Made by a program: the position numbers and the translations under genes. Shown in pieces: positions 8,490 through 18,656 of a stretch of 64,000 bases of DNA (positions are counted from its first letter, which is position 1; every line of letters begins with the position of its first letter). The stretch comes from Aromatoleum anaerobium. Lineage in GTDB: Bacteria; Pseudomonadota; Gammaproteobacteria; Burkholderiales; Rhodocyclaceae. Below the pieces are notes generated by a model. The model ran no database searches and was not told the DNA's origin. It worked only from the letters and a program-made list of their open reading frames with translations. Location: contig NZ_WTVG02000040.1 in NCBI RefSeq assembly GCF_012910705.2, forward strand, positions 1,240,001 through 1,304,000, in the 5' to 3' direction.

Positions 8490-8575
8490 TCGTTGGGGGT
8501 GCCCGTGCGGTTTTCGCACGCGCTGAGAAAAACCCTTTGAACCTGATCCGGATCGCACCGGCGTAGGGAAACGCT
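8490..8575 (+). ncRNA. TPP riboswitch (THI element)
   Basis: The conserved TPP aptamer is readable: GGGGGTGCCC at about 8494-8503, CTGAGAAAAACCC at 8523-8535, TTGAACCTGATCCGGAT at 8537-8553, and ACCGGCGTAGGGAA at 8557-8570. CGTT (8491-8494) can pair with AACG (8570-8573) as P1. It precedes thiD-thiC by about 55 bases and should repress them when thiamine diphosphate is plentiful, most likely by hiding the thiD translation start, as is usual in proteobacteria. Confidence 0.95.
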
Positions 8576-8631
8576 TTCATGCAGACCTGTTCACCACCGC
8601 TCCAGCCATTCTCCCGCACGGGACTCCCCGC

Positions 8632-11446
<2,815 letters not shown>

Positions 11447-11462
11447 GCCCTCATGGCGGTGA

Positions 11463-11489
11463 CCGCGGCCCGGGCATTTCTTGCCGCGG
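11463..11489 (+). terminator. Possible stem-loop after thiC
   Basis: CCGCGGC (11463-11469) can pair with GCCGCGG (11483-11489) 16 bases after the thiC stop. There is no T-run, so it is only a weak terminator candidate. Confidence 0.3.
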
Positions 11490-11497
11490 CCGCGGCC

Positions 11498-11522
11498 GAT
11501 GTTTATACTTCGTATAAACATC
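11498..11522. promoter_or_regulatory. Perfect palindrome, candidate operator of the mazEF-type operon
   Basis: GATGTTTATAC-TTC-GTATAAACATC: 11-base arms match perfectly around a 3-base centre. It ends 15 bases before the antitoxin start codon and is strikingly AT-rich for this GC-rich DNA. MazE/AbrB-fold antitoxins repress their own promoters through such palindromes, so this is the obvious autoregulatory site. The TATAC/GTATA content may also include the -10 box. Confidence 0.7.
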
Positions 11523-11537
11523 ATGAGGCCACCTGAC

Positions 11538-11789
11538 ATGCCCGAAGCCATCCTCGTCATCAAGCACTGGGGCAACAGCCTCGGCGTCCGTTTGCCGGCG
11601 GCAGTGGCCCGCGAAGCGCACCTCAATGCCGATCAGCCGGTGCGAATCACGGTCGAGGAAGGGCGGGTGGTGATTACGCCGCTGCCGGAAGACGTACTGA
11701 CTCTCGAACAACGTCTGGCGCGCTTCGATCCCGGGCGCCACGGCGGCGAAGCGATGGTGAGCGGGAATGTCGGAGCCGAGCGTTGGTAG
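11538..11789 (+). CDS. AbrB/MazE-type antitoxin
   Basis: 83 residues. The N-terminal swapped-hairpin fold is recognisable from VIKHWGNSLGVRLPAAVA and the RITVEEGRVVITPL strand pair, as in MazE/ChpBI antitoxins. The acidic, flexible C terminus (EDVLTLEQRLARFDPG) would bind the toxin. ATG 11538 is preferred over 11523 because GAGG at 11525-11528 is suitably placed and 11523 abuts the palindrome. The stop overlaps the toxin start by 7 bases, so the two are translationally coupled. Confidence 0.85.
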   Translation: MPEAILVIKHWGNSLGVRLPAAVAREAHLNADQPVRITVEEGRVVITPLPEDVLTLEQRLARFDPGRHGGEAMVSGNVGAERW

Positions 11790-12166
11790 CGGCCCGCGGC
11801 AAGGCTGCGTGGGCTCCCGAGCGGCAGGACATCATCTGGATCGACTGCAATCCGCAAGCCGGACGCGAAATGCGCGACCGGCATCCCTTTCTTGTGCTGT
11901 CGCCACGCGCGTTCAATGAGCGCACCTCGCTGGTCGTAGGTCTGCCGATGACCACCGCCGCGTACAACGCCGACAATCCCTTTGCTATTGCCGTCGGGGA
12001 AGCGGGCGGAAGCCGAGCGGGCAAGACGAGCTACGTCCTCTGCCACCAACCCAAATCCTTCGACTGGCGCGTCCGCGAAGGGGCACCACACCCGATGAAA
12101 CGACTGCCGGACGAGTTGTTCGCCAAGGCGTGCGCGGTATTGAATCAGATCGTTCGTCTTGCCTGA
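11783..12166 (+). CDS. MazF/ChpB-type mRNA endoribonuclease toxin
   Basis: 127 residues. The PemK/MazF fold is seen in RQDIIWIDCNPQAGREM, RHPFLVLSP, the FNERTSLVVGLPMTT strands and the SYVLCHQPKSFDWR block. Such toxins cut mRNA at short sequence motifs until bound by the antitoxin. The start is a TTG at 11783 inside the antitoxin stop region; no ATG or GTG is available in frame nearby, and CGGAG lies 7 or 8 bases upstream. A weak start fits keeping the toxin below the antitoxin. The pair looks intact. Confidence 0.87.
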   Translation: MVAARGKAAWAPERQDIIWIDCNPQAGREMRDRHPFLVLSPRAFNERTSLVVGLPMTTAAYNADNPFAIAVGEAGGSRAGKTSYVLCHQPKSFDWRVREGAPHPMKRLPDELFAKACAVLNQIVRLA

Positions 12167-12239
12167 GATCACTCGCGGGAAAGCGCAGCGCTTGCCGCCC
12201 GCCGGCTCGGCGCAGTGGATCGCGACGGGCCTGTAAAAA

Positions 12240-12299
12240 TCAGATGACGCGGATGGTGCTGCCGTAGCGCGCGAGCTTGGTGTCGACGGTGAGCAGGAT
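12240..12299 (-). pseudogene. Remnant of a VapC-type PIN-domain toxin (last codons only)
   Basis: Directly after the antitoxin gene and overlapping its stop codon, the minus strand reads ILLTVDTKLARYGSTIRVI then TGA. This is the typical C-terminal strand and helix of VapC PIN-domain toxins (LLTxDxxLAxYG). The preceding hundred or so codons with the catalytic acidic residues are absent, so the toxin has suffered an internal deletion and cannot be active. The match is short and made by recognition only. Confidence 0.55.
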
Positions 12300-12544
12300 C
12301 AGCGGCTGCCGTCCTGCAGGCAGGAAAACAGCTCATCGACCGGCGCATCGAAATCGTCCGCCATCTGCCAGTCGAGCCCCTTCATGCTGCCGGGCGGGGC
12401 AATTCGGCGGCGTGGCGGATGGTAAGCGGCCAGCCTGGCCACCGGCTGGCCGGCACGCGCGATGACCACCTCCTCGCCACGCTCGACGATTTCGAGCAGG
12501 CGGGACAGGTGGGTCTTGGCTTCATGGATGTTGACGACGTGCAT
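12299..12544 (-). CDS. Phd/YefM-family antitoxin (orphan)
   Basis: 81 residues. The N terminus MHVVNIHEAKTHLSRLLEIV, followed by GEEVVIARAGQPVARL, is the Phd/YefM DNA-binding signature, and the acidic C terminus (ADDFDAPVDELF) would bind a toxin. The partner VapC is reduced to its last codons immediately downstream, so this antitoxin is now an orphan. GAGCTA (12577-12582) and TAGCTC (12593-12598) upstream form an inverted repeat that could be its operator. It may still bind DNA or neutralise a related toxin elsewhere, which is inference. Confidence 0.8.
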   Translation of the reverse strand: MHVVNIHEAKTHLSRLLEIVERGEEVVIARAGQPVARLAAYHPPRRRIAPPGSMKGLDWQMADDFDAPVDELFSCLQDGSR

Positions 12545-12828
12545 GAGAACCTCAGGCTCTGTTGAGCCAAATGAGTGAGCTAAGGTTTAGTCTAGCTCCT
12601 TCAGGATGCATTCATGAGCTCGAACACGGCGCTGCGCCGGTTTGGCAGCCCTTCATCGTGGCAGGCATCCTGGATTCTGGGAGGCTACGCCCCTCGCTCC
12701 AGTGAGGCTGAATTGCTTATGCCGGGGAAGAATTCCTTGCAATCACCCACAGAAAATCCCGCCATCCCTTCATCGCTGCCGCAGCGGATGAGACAATCGC
12801 ACCCTCATCCCGCCAGCCCGAGTCCGCC

Positions 12829-13362
12829 ATGTCCTCCGATGCCCTGCCGATCGCCGCGATCCTCTACACGCCCGCCGACCACATCGAGCCGGTGCTGATC
12901 GAAGCCGCGCGGCGGCTGGCGCAGCAGGGGGTGCGGCTCGGAGGCGTGCTGCAGCACGACATCCCGACGACGACCGACGATCCGTGCGGCATGGAACTCG
13001 AAGACCTGTCGGGCGGCGAGCGGTTTCCGCTGTCGCAGGATCTGGGCAGCGGTTCGGAAGCGTGCCGGCTCGATCCGGACGCGCTTGCGCACGCGGCGAT
13101 GGCGGTGCGCTGCGCGCTCGAACGCGGCGCGTCGGTGGTGTTCATCAACAAGTTCGGCGCGCAGGAGGCCTGCGGGTCGGGGCTGCGCACCGAGATGGCG
13201 ATGGCGGTCGCCTCCGGCGTGCCGGTCGTGACCGCGGTCGGCGAGCGCTTCCTTGCGGAATGGCAACACTTCACCGGCGGCGGCTCGACGCTGCTGCCGC
13301 CCGACGTCGGGGCGATCCTCGAATGGTGGGACACCGTGCGCGTCGCGGCGCGGCCGGCGTGA
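12829..13362 (+). CDS. DUF2478 domain protein
   Basis: 177 residues resembling DUF2478, a Rossmann-like, nucleotide-binding-type family often found near molybdenum transport genes. Visible blocks are AAILYTPADHIEPVLIEAA at the N terminus, RRLAQQGVRLGGVLQHD, the LEDLSGG segment, SVVFINKFGAQEACGSGL (a Walker-B-like strand) and VPVVTAVGERFL. No Mo genes are present nearby. Its stop overlaps the GTG start of the next gene by 3 bases (GTGA), indicating coupling. Function is unproven. Confidence 0.78.
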   Translation: MSSDALPIAAILYTPADHIEPVLIEAARRLAQQGVRLGGVLQHDIPTTTDDPCGMELEDLSGGERFPLSQDLGSGSEACRLDPDALAHAAMAVRCALERGASVVFINKFGAQEACGSGLRTEMAMAVASGVPVVTAVGERFLAEWQHFTGGGSTLLPPDVGAILEWWDTVRVAARPA

Positions 13363-13709
13363 CACTGCGCGTGCCGGACTCCCGCGGCGCCACGCTCGTC
13401 CCGCAGGTTTCGCCTCCGGCTGCGGCGACAACCGGCGGCAGCACTTCGAGCGCGATGCAATGCCGGGCCGGCTGCGGCGCTTGCTGCATCGCGCCGTCGA
13501 TCTCGTCGCCGATCCCCGGAATGCCGAACGGCAAGGCGGCGGGGGTCCGGTGTGTCCAGCTCAGCGCGACGAACCTCTGCGCGATATTCGGCGAACCGGA
13601 GCGGCCGGCCTGCTGCTCCGGCCTGAAGCCCGCCGACGAGATGTGCGGCGCCTCCCGCATCGATGCGTTGCTGTGGCTGGCGAAGCTGGAAGCGGCGACG
13701 AAGCCGTAG
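13359..13709 (+). CDS. YkgJ-family cysteine-cluster protein
   Basis: Up to 116 residues. The core CRAGCGACC, PSISSPIPGMPNGK, VRCVQLS, LCAIF and EMCGASR, with about eight cysteines, matches the YkgJ (CxxxCxxCC) zinc/iron-cluster family of unknown role. GTG 13359 is given because it overlaps the upstream stop. However, the family is usually about 85 residues long and begins just before the first Cys, so ATG 13455 is a real alternative and the first 32 residues (low complexity) may not be translated. Confidence 0.75.
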   Translation: MTLRVPDSRGATLVPQVSPPAAATTGGSTSSAMQCRAGCGACCIAPSISSPIPGMPNGKAAGVRCVQLSATNLCAIFGEPERPACCSGLKPADEMCGASRIDALLWLAKLEAATKP

Positions 13710-13738
13710 CGTGCCGCCCGGCGCCGCGCGCCTTTCCG

Positions 13739-13761
13739 AAAAAAACGCGGCTTGCGCCGCG
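13739..13761 (-). terminator. Intrinsic terminator of the phoX gene
   Basis: On the minus strand, CGCGGC-GCAA-GCCGCG (13746-13761) is followed by a run of seven T (13739-13745). This is a classic rho-independent terminator about 40 bases after the phoX stop. Confidence 0.85.
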
Positions 13762-13799
13762 CGCCTTCCCGGCCCCTTCGAGGGGAGCCGGCCTTCCCG

Positions 13800-15989
13800 T
13801 CAGATGCCGATCTCGCCGCCGTCCTCGCGCGTGATCACGATCGTCGCCGAGCGCGGCCGGGCGCTGTGGCCGTCCGGCCAGTGGCTGCCGAAGCGGGCCG
13901 TCGCGTAATCGGGCTGCGTGGCCTCGCCCGGGTGCTGGATGTTGATGAACAGCGCCCGCCCGTCCGGTGTCTCGGCGAGCCCGGTGATCTCGCACTCCTT
14001 CGGCCCGACGAGGAAGCGCCGCAGGTTCTCCTCGCCGAGCGGCGCGCCGACATAGGTGTTGACCGCCCTGCTCGAGACGCCGTCGCTGCTGACGATGGTG
14101 CGCGGCCCGCCGTCGCCGACACTTCCCGGGACCGCGGCGAGCAGCATGCAGTTCGTGACGTCCGTGTAGGCGCCGTCGTCGGTCTCGATCCACAGCACGC
14201 CGGTCGCCGGGCTGAACCACAGGCCGTCGGGGCTCGAAAAGTCGTTCGCATCGGTGAGGCCGGAGATGTTCACGTCGCTTGCGTCCGCGGTCGCGCGCGC
14301 GCCGAACAGGAACACGTCCCACGTGAAGCGCGTCGCGCCCGCTTCGCCGCCGGCCTCGGCGAAGCGAATGATGTGGCCGTTGGGATTGCCGAGTTGGTTC
14401 TGGCCGGTCGTCTTGCGGTCGTTGTAGAAACGCGGATTCGCGGCGTCGAGCTCGGCGAGCGGGCGGGCCGACGCGTTCGTGTTCGTCAGCGCGACGTACA
14501 CTTCGCCATTCCTCGGATTGACCGCGGCCCACTCGGGCCGGTCCATCCTTGTCGCGCCGGCGGCGTCCGCGGCGAGCCGCGCGTGGACGACGACGTCGGC
14601 CTGGTCGGCGAACGAATACGCGGCATTCCCCGCCGTGACGTTGCCGACGCCAAAGCGCAGCTCGATCCACTCGCCGGTGCCGTCGACGTCGAAGCGCGCG
14701 ACGTAGAGCCGGCCGTCGTCGAGGTACTTGTCGCCTGCGGCAAGCCCGCCATCCGCGTCCGCGGGGTTCCACGGCTGGTTCGACACGTACTTGTAGATGT
14801 ACTCGTCGCGCGAATCGCAGCCCATGTACCACACGAGCGGCGCGCCGGCCCGCACCGGCCCGAGCCACGCCCCCTCGTGCGCGAAGCGGCCGAGCGCGGT
14901 GCGCTTCTTCGGTGTCGACGCGGGGGCGAACGGGTCGATCTCGACGACCCAGCCGTAGGTGTTCGCGGCGTTGCGATAGTCGTCGCTGCCGTCGTCGGAC
15001 GTGCCGAGCTTCATCGCGTTCCAGCGCCCGTAGAGATCGTCGGGCGTGTCCGGCGTCACCGTCGCCCACCGCTCGCGGCCGTTGCCGCGCACGCCGTAGC
15101 GCGCGAACGCGGCGAGCTCCTTCGCGCTGCGGCGCGGGTCGTCGACCGCCGCGACGCGGCGGAAGTAGCCTGCCCAGTTCTCCTCGCACGTCAGGTATGT
15201 GCCCCACGGCGTATGTCCGCTCGCGCAGTTGTTGACCGTGCCGCGCGTTCGGCTGCCGTCCGGCGCGTATTTCGTGACCATGTAGCGCGTCTTCGCCGCC
15301 GGCCCGGCCAGCTCCATGCCGGTCAGCGTGTGGATGCGGCGGTTGAAGCGCGAGTTCCGCTCGTAGCGCCATTCCCCGCCCGCGTTGACCGTCTCGACGA
15401 TGGCGACGCCGTGGGCGTAGAACTCGCGCAGCACCTCGCCGGCGTCGGTGCGCACGCCGTTGGTGACGGTCTGGCCGCGCGGGTGCAGGTACTCCGGCGT
15501 GATCGCTTCGTGGTTCATGCACAGCAGCCCGCGCCGCGACTCGTTCTTGTGGTGCCGGCCGTTTGCGCCGAGCCCGAAGTAATGCATGCCGTCGTGGTGG
15601 TCGCCGGCGCGCAGCGCGAAGCTCTCGGGGTCGTCCCCGCCGTTGTTCAGGTATTCGCCGACGCTCGGCGCGATCGGGTCGCCGAGGCGAAACAGGACAC
15701 TGTAACGGTAGCCGTCCGGCAGGACGACGGCATCATCGAGGCTTTTTGCGACCGGCGCGAAGCCGAGCCGCGCGGCGCGGCGGACGGGAGCGGCAGTACC
15801 CGGGACGGCCGGCGCAGCGAAAGCGTTCGGCAGACCGGCGCCGGCCAGCGTCAGCACCGCGGCGCCGAGCGTGCCGCCGAGCAGTTGGCGGCGCGACAGC
15901 CGCGCGTGCAGCACGGCGTCGAAGCGCGTGTTCCCGGAGGTGTTCGTCGATTCGTCGTCGTGGGACGGGGGCAAGCGGGGATCGGTCAT
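13800..15989 (-). CDS. PhoX/DUF839-family secreted phosphatase
   Basis: 729 residues. The N terminus carries a twin-arginine signal (SRRQLLGGTLGAAVLTLAGAG near residue 32), so it is exported folded. The body has DUF839/PhoX blocks: LLCMNHEAITPEYLH, TPWGTYLTCEENWAGYF, YGWVVEIDPF, LVWYMGCDSRDEYIYKYV and DGLWFSPATGVLWIETD. PhoX enzymes are calcium/iron-dependent alkaline phosphatases that release phosphate from esters. ATG 15989 is chosen for AGAGGA just upstream. Length and Tat signal fit the large PhoX family. It is transcribed alone and ends in a good terminator. Confidence 0.88.
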   Translation of the reverse strand: MTDPRLPPSHDDESTNTSGNTRFDAVLHARLSRRQLLGGTLGAAVLTLAGAGLPNAFAAPAVPGTAAPVRRAARLGFAPVAKSLDDAVVLPDGYRYSVLFRLGDPIAPSVGEYLNNGGDDPESFALRAGDHHDGMHYFGLGANGRHHKNESRRGLLCMNHEAITPEYLHPRGQTVTNGVRTDAGEVLREFYAHGVAIVETVNAGGEWRYERNSRFNRRIHTLTGMELAGPAAKTRYMVTKYAPDGSRTRGTVNNCASGHTPWGTYLTCEENWAGYFRRVAAVDDPRRSAKELAAFARYGVRGNGRERWATVTPDTPDDLYGRWNAMKLGTSDDGSDDYRNAANTYGWVVEIDPFAPASTPKKRTALGRFAHEGAWLGPVRAGAPLVWYMGCDSRDEYIYKYVSNQPWNPADADGGLAAGDKYLDDGRLYVARFDVDGTGEWIELRFGVGNVTAGNAAYSFADQADVVVHARLAADAAGATRMDRPEWAAVNPRNGEVYVALTNTNASARPLAELDAANPRFYNDRKTTGQNQLGNPNGHIIRFAEAGGEAGATRFTWDVFLFGARATADASDVNISGLTDANDFSSPDGLWFSPATGVLWIETDDGAYTDVTNCMLLAAVPGSVGDGGPRTIVSSDGVSSRAVNTYVGAPLGEENLRRFLVGPKECEITGLAETPDGRALFINIQHPGEATQPDYATARFGSHWPDGHSARPRSATIVITREDGGEIGI

Positions 15990-16145
15990 CGGGGAATCCT
16001 CTGCAGGGTTTCTTGTGTCGCGGGAGTGCCCCGGCACGGTATCCGGCGATTGTTAGAGATGCATGACAACGCCCGCCGGCGCCCGCCGCATCGGCTCAAC
16101 AGCGTGCTTAAAGATCATTTCGCTGCCCCGCAACAATCCGCTCCG

Positions 16146-16151
16146 TATAAT
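16146..16151 (+). promoter_or_regulatory. -10 box of the uppP promoter
   Basis: A perfect TATAAT lies 30 bases before the uppP start codon, in the gap between the divergent phoX and uppP genes. No convincing -35 hexamer is seen 16-18 bases upstream. Confidence 0.45.
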
Positions 16152-16180
16152 CCCGGCTTCGAACGCACAAGGCCTCCGGC

Positions 16181-17005
16181 ATGGATCTTCCCCTCCTCGT
16201 TATCGCGCTCATCCTCGGCATCGTCGAGGGGCTGACCGAATTCCTGCCGATCTCTTCCACCGGCCACCTGATCATCATCGGCGACCTGCTCGGCTACAAC
16301 GACGCGACGAGCAAGGTGTTCAAGATCGTCATCCAGTTCGCCGCGATTCTCGCCGTGTGCTGGGACTATCGCGAACGGCTGGTGAGGGTCGCGGCCGGCG
16401 TCGGCAGCGAGGCCGCGGCGCAGCGCTTCGTCGGCCTGCTGTTCATCGGCTTCCTGCCGGCGGCGGTGCTCGGCCTGATGTTCCATTCGACGATCAAGGG
16501 CCTGCTGTTCAACCCGCTGACCGTCGCCACGGCTCTGGTCGTCGGCGGCCTGCTGATTCTCTACCTCGAGCGCCGCGCGTACCATCCGCACATCAATGCG
16601 ATCGACGAGATGCGCTGGCCCGATGCGCTGAAAGTGGGTTTCGCCCAGGCCGCGGCGATGATTCCGGGCACGTCGCGCTCCGGGGCGACGATCCTCGGCG
16701 GGCTCGTGTTCGGGCTGTCGCGCAAGGCCGCGGCGGAATTCTCGTTCTTCCTCTCGATTCCGACGATGTTCGCGGCGACCATCTACGACCTGTACAAGAA
16801 CCGCGACCTGCTCCACATGGCCGACCTGCCGGTGTTCGCGATCGGCTTCGTCGCGTCCTTCTTCGCGGCGATGTTCGCCGTCAAGGCCTTCATCCGCTTC
16901 ATCTCGAACCACACTTTCGTCGCCTTCGCGTGGTATCGCATCGTGTTCGGGCTGGTGGTGCTCGCGACGTGGCAGCTGGGGCTCGTCGAGTGGAGCGAGT
17001 TCTAG
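16181..17005 (+). CDS. uppP: Undecaprenyl-diphosphatase UppP (BacA)
   Basis: 274 residues, an integral membrane enzyme with about eight helices. It removes the terminal phosphate of undecaprenyl diphosphate to recycle the lipid carrier of peptidoglycan and polysaccharide synthesis. The two catalytic motifs are clear: [16 protein letters not shown] near residue 17 and [13 protein letters not shown] near residue 162. Loss or excess alters bacitracin resistance in the family. ATG 16181 gives the family-standard N terminus. Confidence 0.96.
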   Translation: MDLPLLVIALILGIVEGLTEFLPISSTGHLIIIGDLLGYNDATSKVFKIVIQFAAILAVCWDYRERLVRVAAGVGSEAAAQRFVGLLFIGFLPAAVLGLMFHSTIKGLLFNPLTVATALVVGGLLILYLERRAYHPHINAIDEMRWPDALKVGFAQAAAMIPGTSRSGATILGGLVFGLSRKAAAEFSFFLSIPTMFAATIYDLYKNRDLLHMADLPVFAIGFVASFFAAMFAVKAFIRFISNHTFVAFAWYRIVFGLVVLATWQLGLVEWSEF

Positions 17006-17067
17006 CCGCGCCGCATCCCGCCGGCCGCGGCTAGACTGTCGCTTTCCGGCCGTTCCGAGAGGCTCCG

Positions 17068-17652
17068 ATGATCATCTACCTGCACGGCTTCCGCTCCGCT
17101 CCGGCGTCGATCAAGGCGCAAGCGCTGCAGCGCCACATGGCGGCGAAAGGATTGGCGCACGCGTTCTGGTGCGAGCAGCTGCCGGTGTCGCCGCGCGCGG
17201 CGATCGCGCTGGTCGAGACGCAGATCGCGCACTGCCGCCGCGAACGGCCGGAGCTTCCGCCGACGCTGGTCGGCAGCTCGCTCGGCGGCTTCTACGCGAC
17301 CTGGCTCGCCGAAAAACACGGGCTCGCGGCGGCGCTCGTGAATCCGGCCGTCGTCGCGCCGCTGTCGCTCGAAGCGTGGATCGGCCCGCAGACGAACCTC
17401 TACACCGGCGAGCGCTTCGACTTCACGTCGCGGCACATCGAGGAGCTGCGCGCGCTCGACGTCGCCGCGATCACCCGGCCGGAGCGCTACTGGCTGCTCG
17501 TCGAAACGGGCGACGAAGTGCTCGACTACCGCGACGCGGTGGCGAAATACGCCGGCGCGCGGCAGACCGTGCTCGCAGGGGGCGACCACGGCTTCTCGCG
17601 CTGGAACGACTATCTCGACGCGCTGCTCGCGTTTGCGGGACTGGCATCATGA
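17068..17652 (+). CDS. YqiA/YcfP-type alpha/beta-hydrolase esterase
   Basis: 194 residues. The fold is shown by IIYLHGFRSAPASIKAQ, the nucleophile elbow VGSSLGGFYATWLAEKHG near residue 72, an acid region (LVETGDEVLDYRDA) and the late GGDHGFSRW histidine. This is the small YqiA-type esterase family acting on short acyl esters in vitro. Its stop overlaps the next start as ATGA, so it is coupled to the methyltransferase. Confidence 0.87.
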   Translation: MIIYLHGFRSAPASIKAQALQRHMAAKGLAHAFWCEQLPVSPRAAIALVETQIAHCRRERPELPPTLVGSSLGGFYATWLAEKHGLAAALVNPAVVAPLSLEAWIGPQTNLYTGERFDFTSRHIEELRALDVAAITRPERYWLLVETGDEVLDYRDAVAKYAGARQTVLAGGDHGFSRWNDYLDALLAFAGLAS

Positions 17653-18527
17653 GCGCGCCCGATTTCGACGCGCGCCGCTTCAAGTCGATCGAGCGGGCCG
17701 GTTTCAACCGCATCGCCGCCCGCTATGCCGACGGCGCCCACCTGCGTGCGGACCTCGCCGACGCGCTGCTCGGCGCGGCACGGCTCGCACCGGGCCGGCG
17801 GGTACTCGACCTCGCCAGCGGCCCCGGCCTGCTCGCCCGTGCGGCCGCCCGCCAGGTGCAGCCCGGCGGCTGGGTGCTCGCGAGCGACATCGCCGAGGAG
17901 ATGCTCGCCGAAGGCGCGCGTCGCACGCTCGGCGAGACTGCGGCAGCCGCGCCGTCCGCCGGCGCATCCGGGCTTTCGTTCGCCGCCGCCGATGCCGAAC
18001 AGCTGTGCCTGCCGGACGCGAGCTTCGACTGCGTGCTCGCCGGCCTCGCGCTGTTCATGTTCCCGCACCCGCAGCGGGCGCTGGCCGAGATGCACCGCGT
18101 GCTGCGCCCGGGAGGCCGGGTCGCGCTGTCGACGTGGGGCGCGCGCGACGACGTCCCGCTGATCGGCTGCGCACAGGATTGCATCGCCCGCCTGCTGCCG
18201 GCGCCGAAAGTCGCCCGCCCGTCGGTGTTCCGCTTTGGCGACGCGGCAGTGCTCGAAGCCGCGCTCGCAGCGGCCGGCTTCGTCGACGTGCATATCGAAC
18301 CCTGCCGCTTCACGTGCGAGTTCGCCGACGCCGCAGCGTACTGGCAGGCTTTCCTCGATCTCGCCGGCGGCGCCGCCGAAGCGCTCGCGCGCCTGCCGCA
18401 GGCCACGCAACACGCGTTGCGCGACGCGGTCGCCGCGGAGCTCGAAGCGCACCGCAGCACCGGCGGCACGGGATATTCGCTCGACGCGCTCGCGCTCGTC
18501 GCCACCGCGCAGCGCGCGGCGGAATGA
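17649..18527 (+). CDS. Class I SAM-dependent methyltransferase
   Basis: 292 residues. The SAM site is visible as VLDLASGPGLLARAAA near residue 50, the acidic strand end VLASDIAEEML, and AAADAEQLCLPDASFD before VLAGLALFMFPHP (motif IV), followed by LRPGGRVALSTW. It resembles UbiE/COQ5-like small-molecule methyltransferases, but the substrate cannot be assigned. It overlaps the esterase gene by 4 bases. The longer upstream frame is a shadow of the esterase gene. Confidence 0.85.
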   Translation: MSAPDFDARRFKSIERAGFNRIAARYADGAHLRADLADALLGAARLAPGRRVLDLASGPGLLARAAARQVQPGGWVLASDIAEEMLAEGARRTLGETAAAAPSAGASGLSFAAADAEQLCLPDASFDCVLAGLALFMFPHPQRALAEMHRVLRPGGRVALSTWGARDDVPLIGCAQDCIARLLPAPKVARPSVFRFGDAAVLEAALAAAGFVDVHIEPCRFTCEFADAAAYWQAFLDLAGGAAEALARLPQATQHALRDAVAAELEAHRSTGGTGYSLDALALVATAQRAAE

Positions 18528-18656
18528 ACCCTCGGCGGGCAGACCGCGACCAACGGCGGGTGACGAGGGCCGCGCGCCCCCTCCTGCCCGGGACTTCGAG
18601 CCCGCCGCGACCGAATCCTTTAAACTGTCGGGCTTGCTCATTGATGGCGGTAGCCG

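Noticed and set aside
11500-11520. Similarity of the mazE palindrome to a loxP arm (ACTTCGTATA)
   Set aside because: The 8-base spacer and two 13-base arms of loxP are missing; the short match is chance within an operator palindrome.
12614-12898. 94-codon plus-strand ORF before DUF2478
   Set aside because: It overlaps DUF2478, is low in conserved features, and its second half is Pro/Ser-rich noise.
13752-16235. 827-codon plus-strand frame opposite phoX
   Set aside because: The Tat signal and DUF839 motifs are on the minus strand; the plus frame has none.
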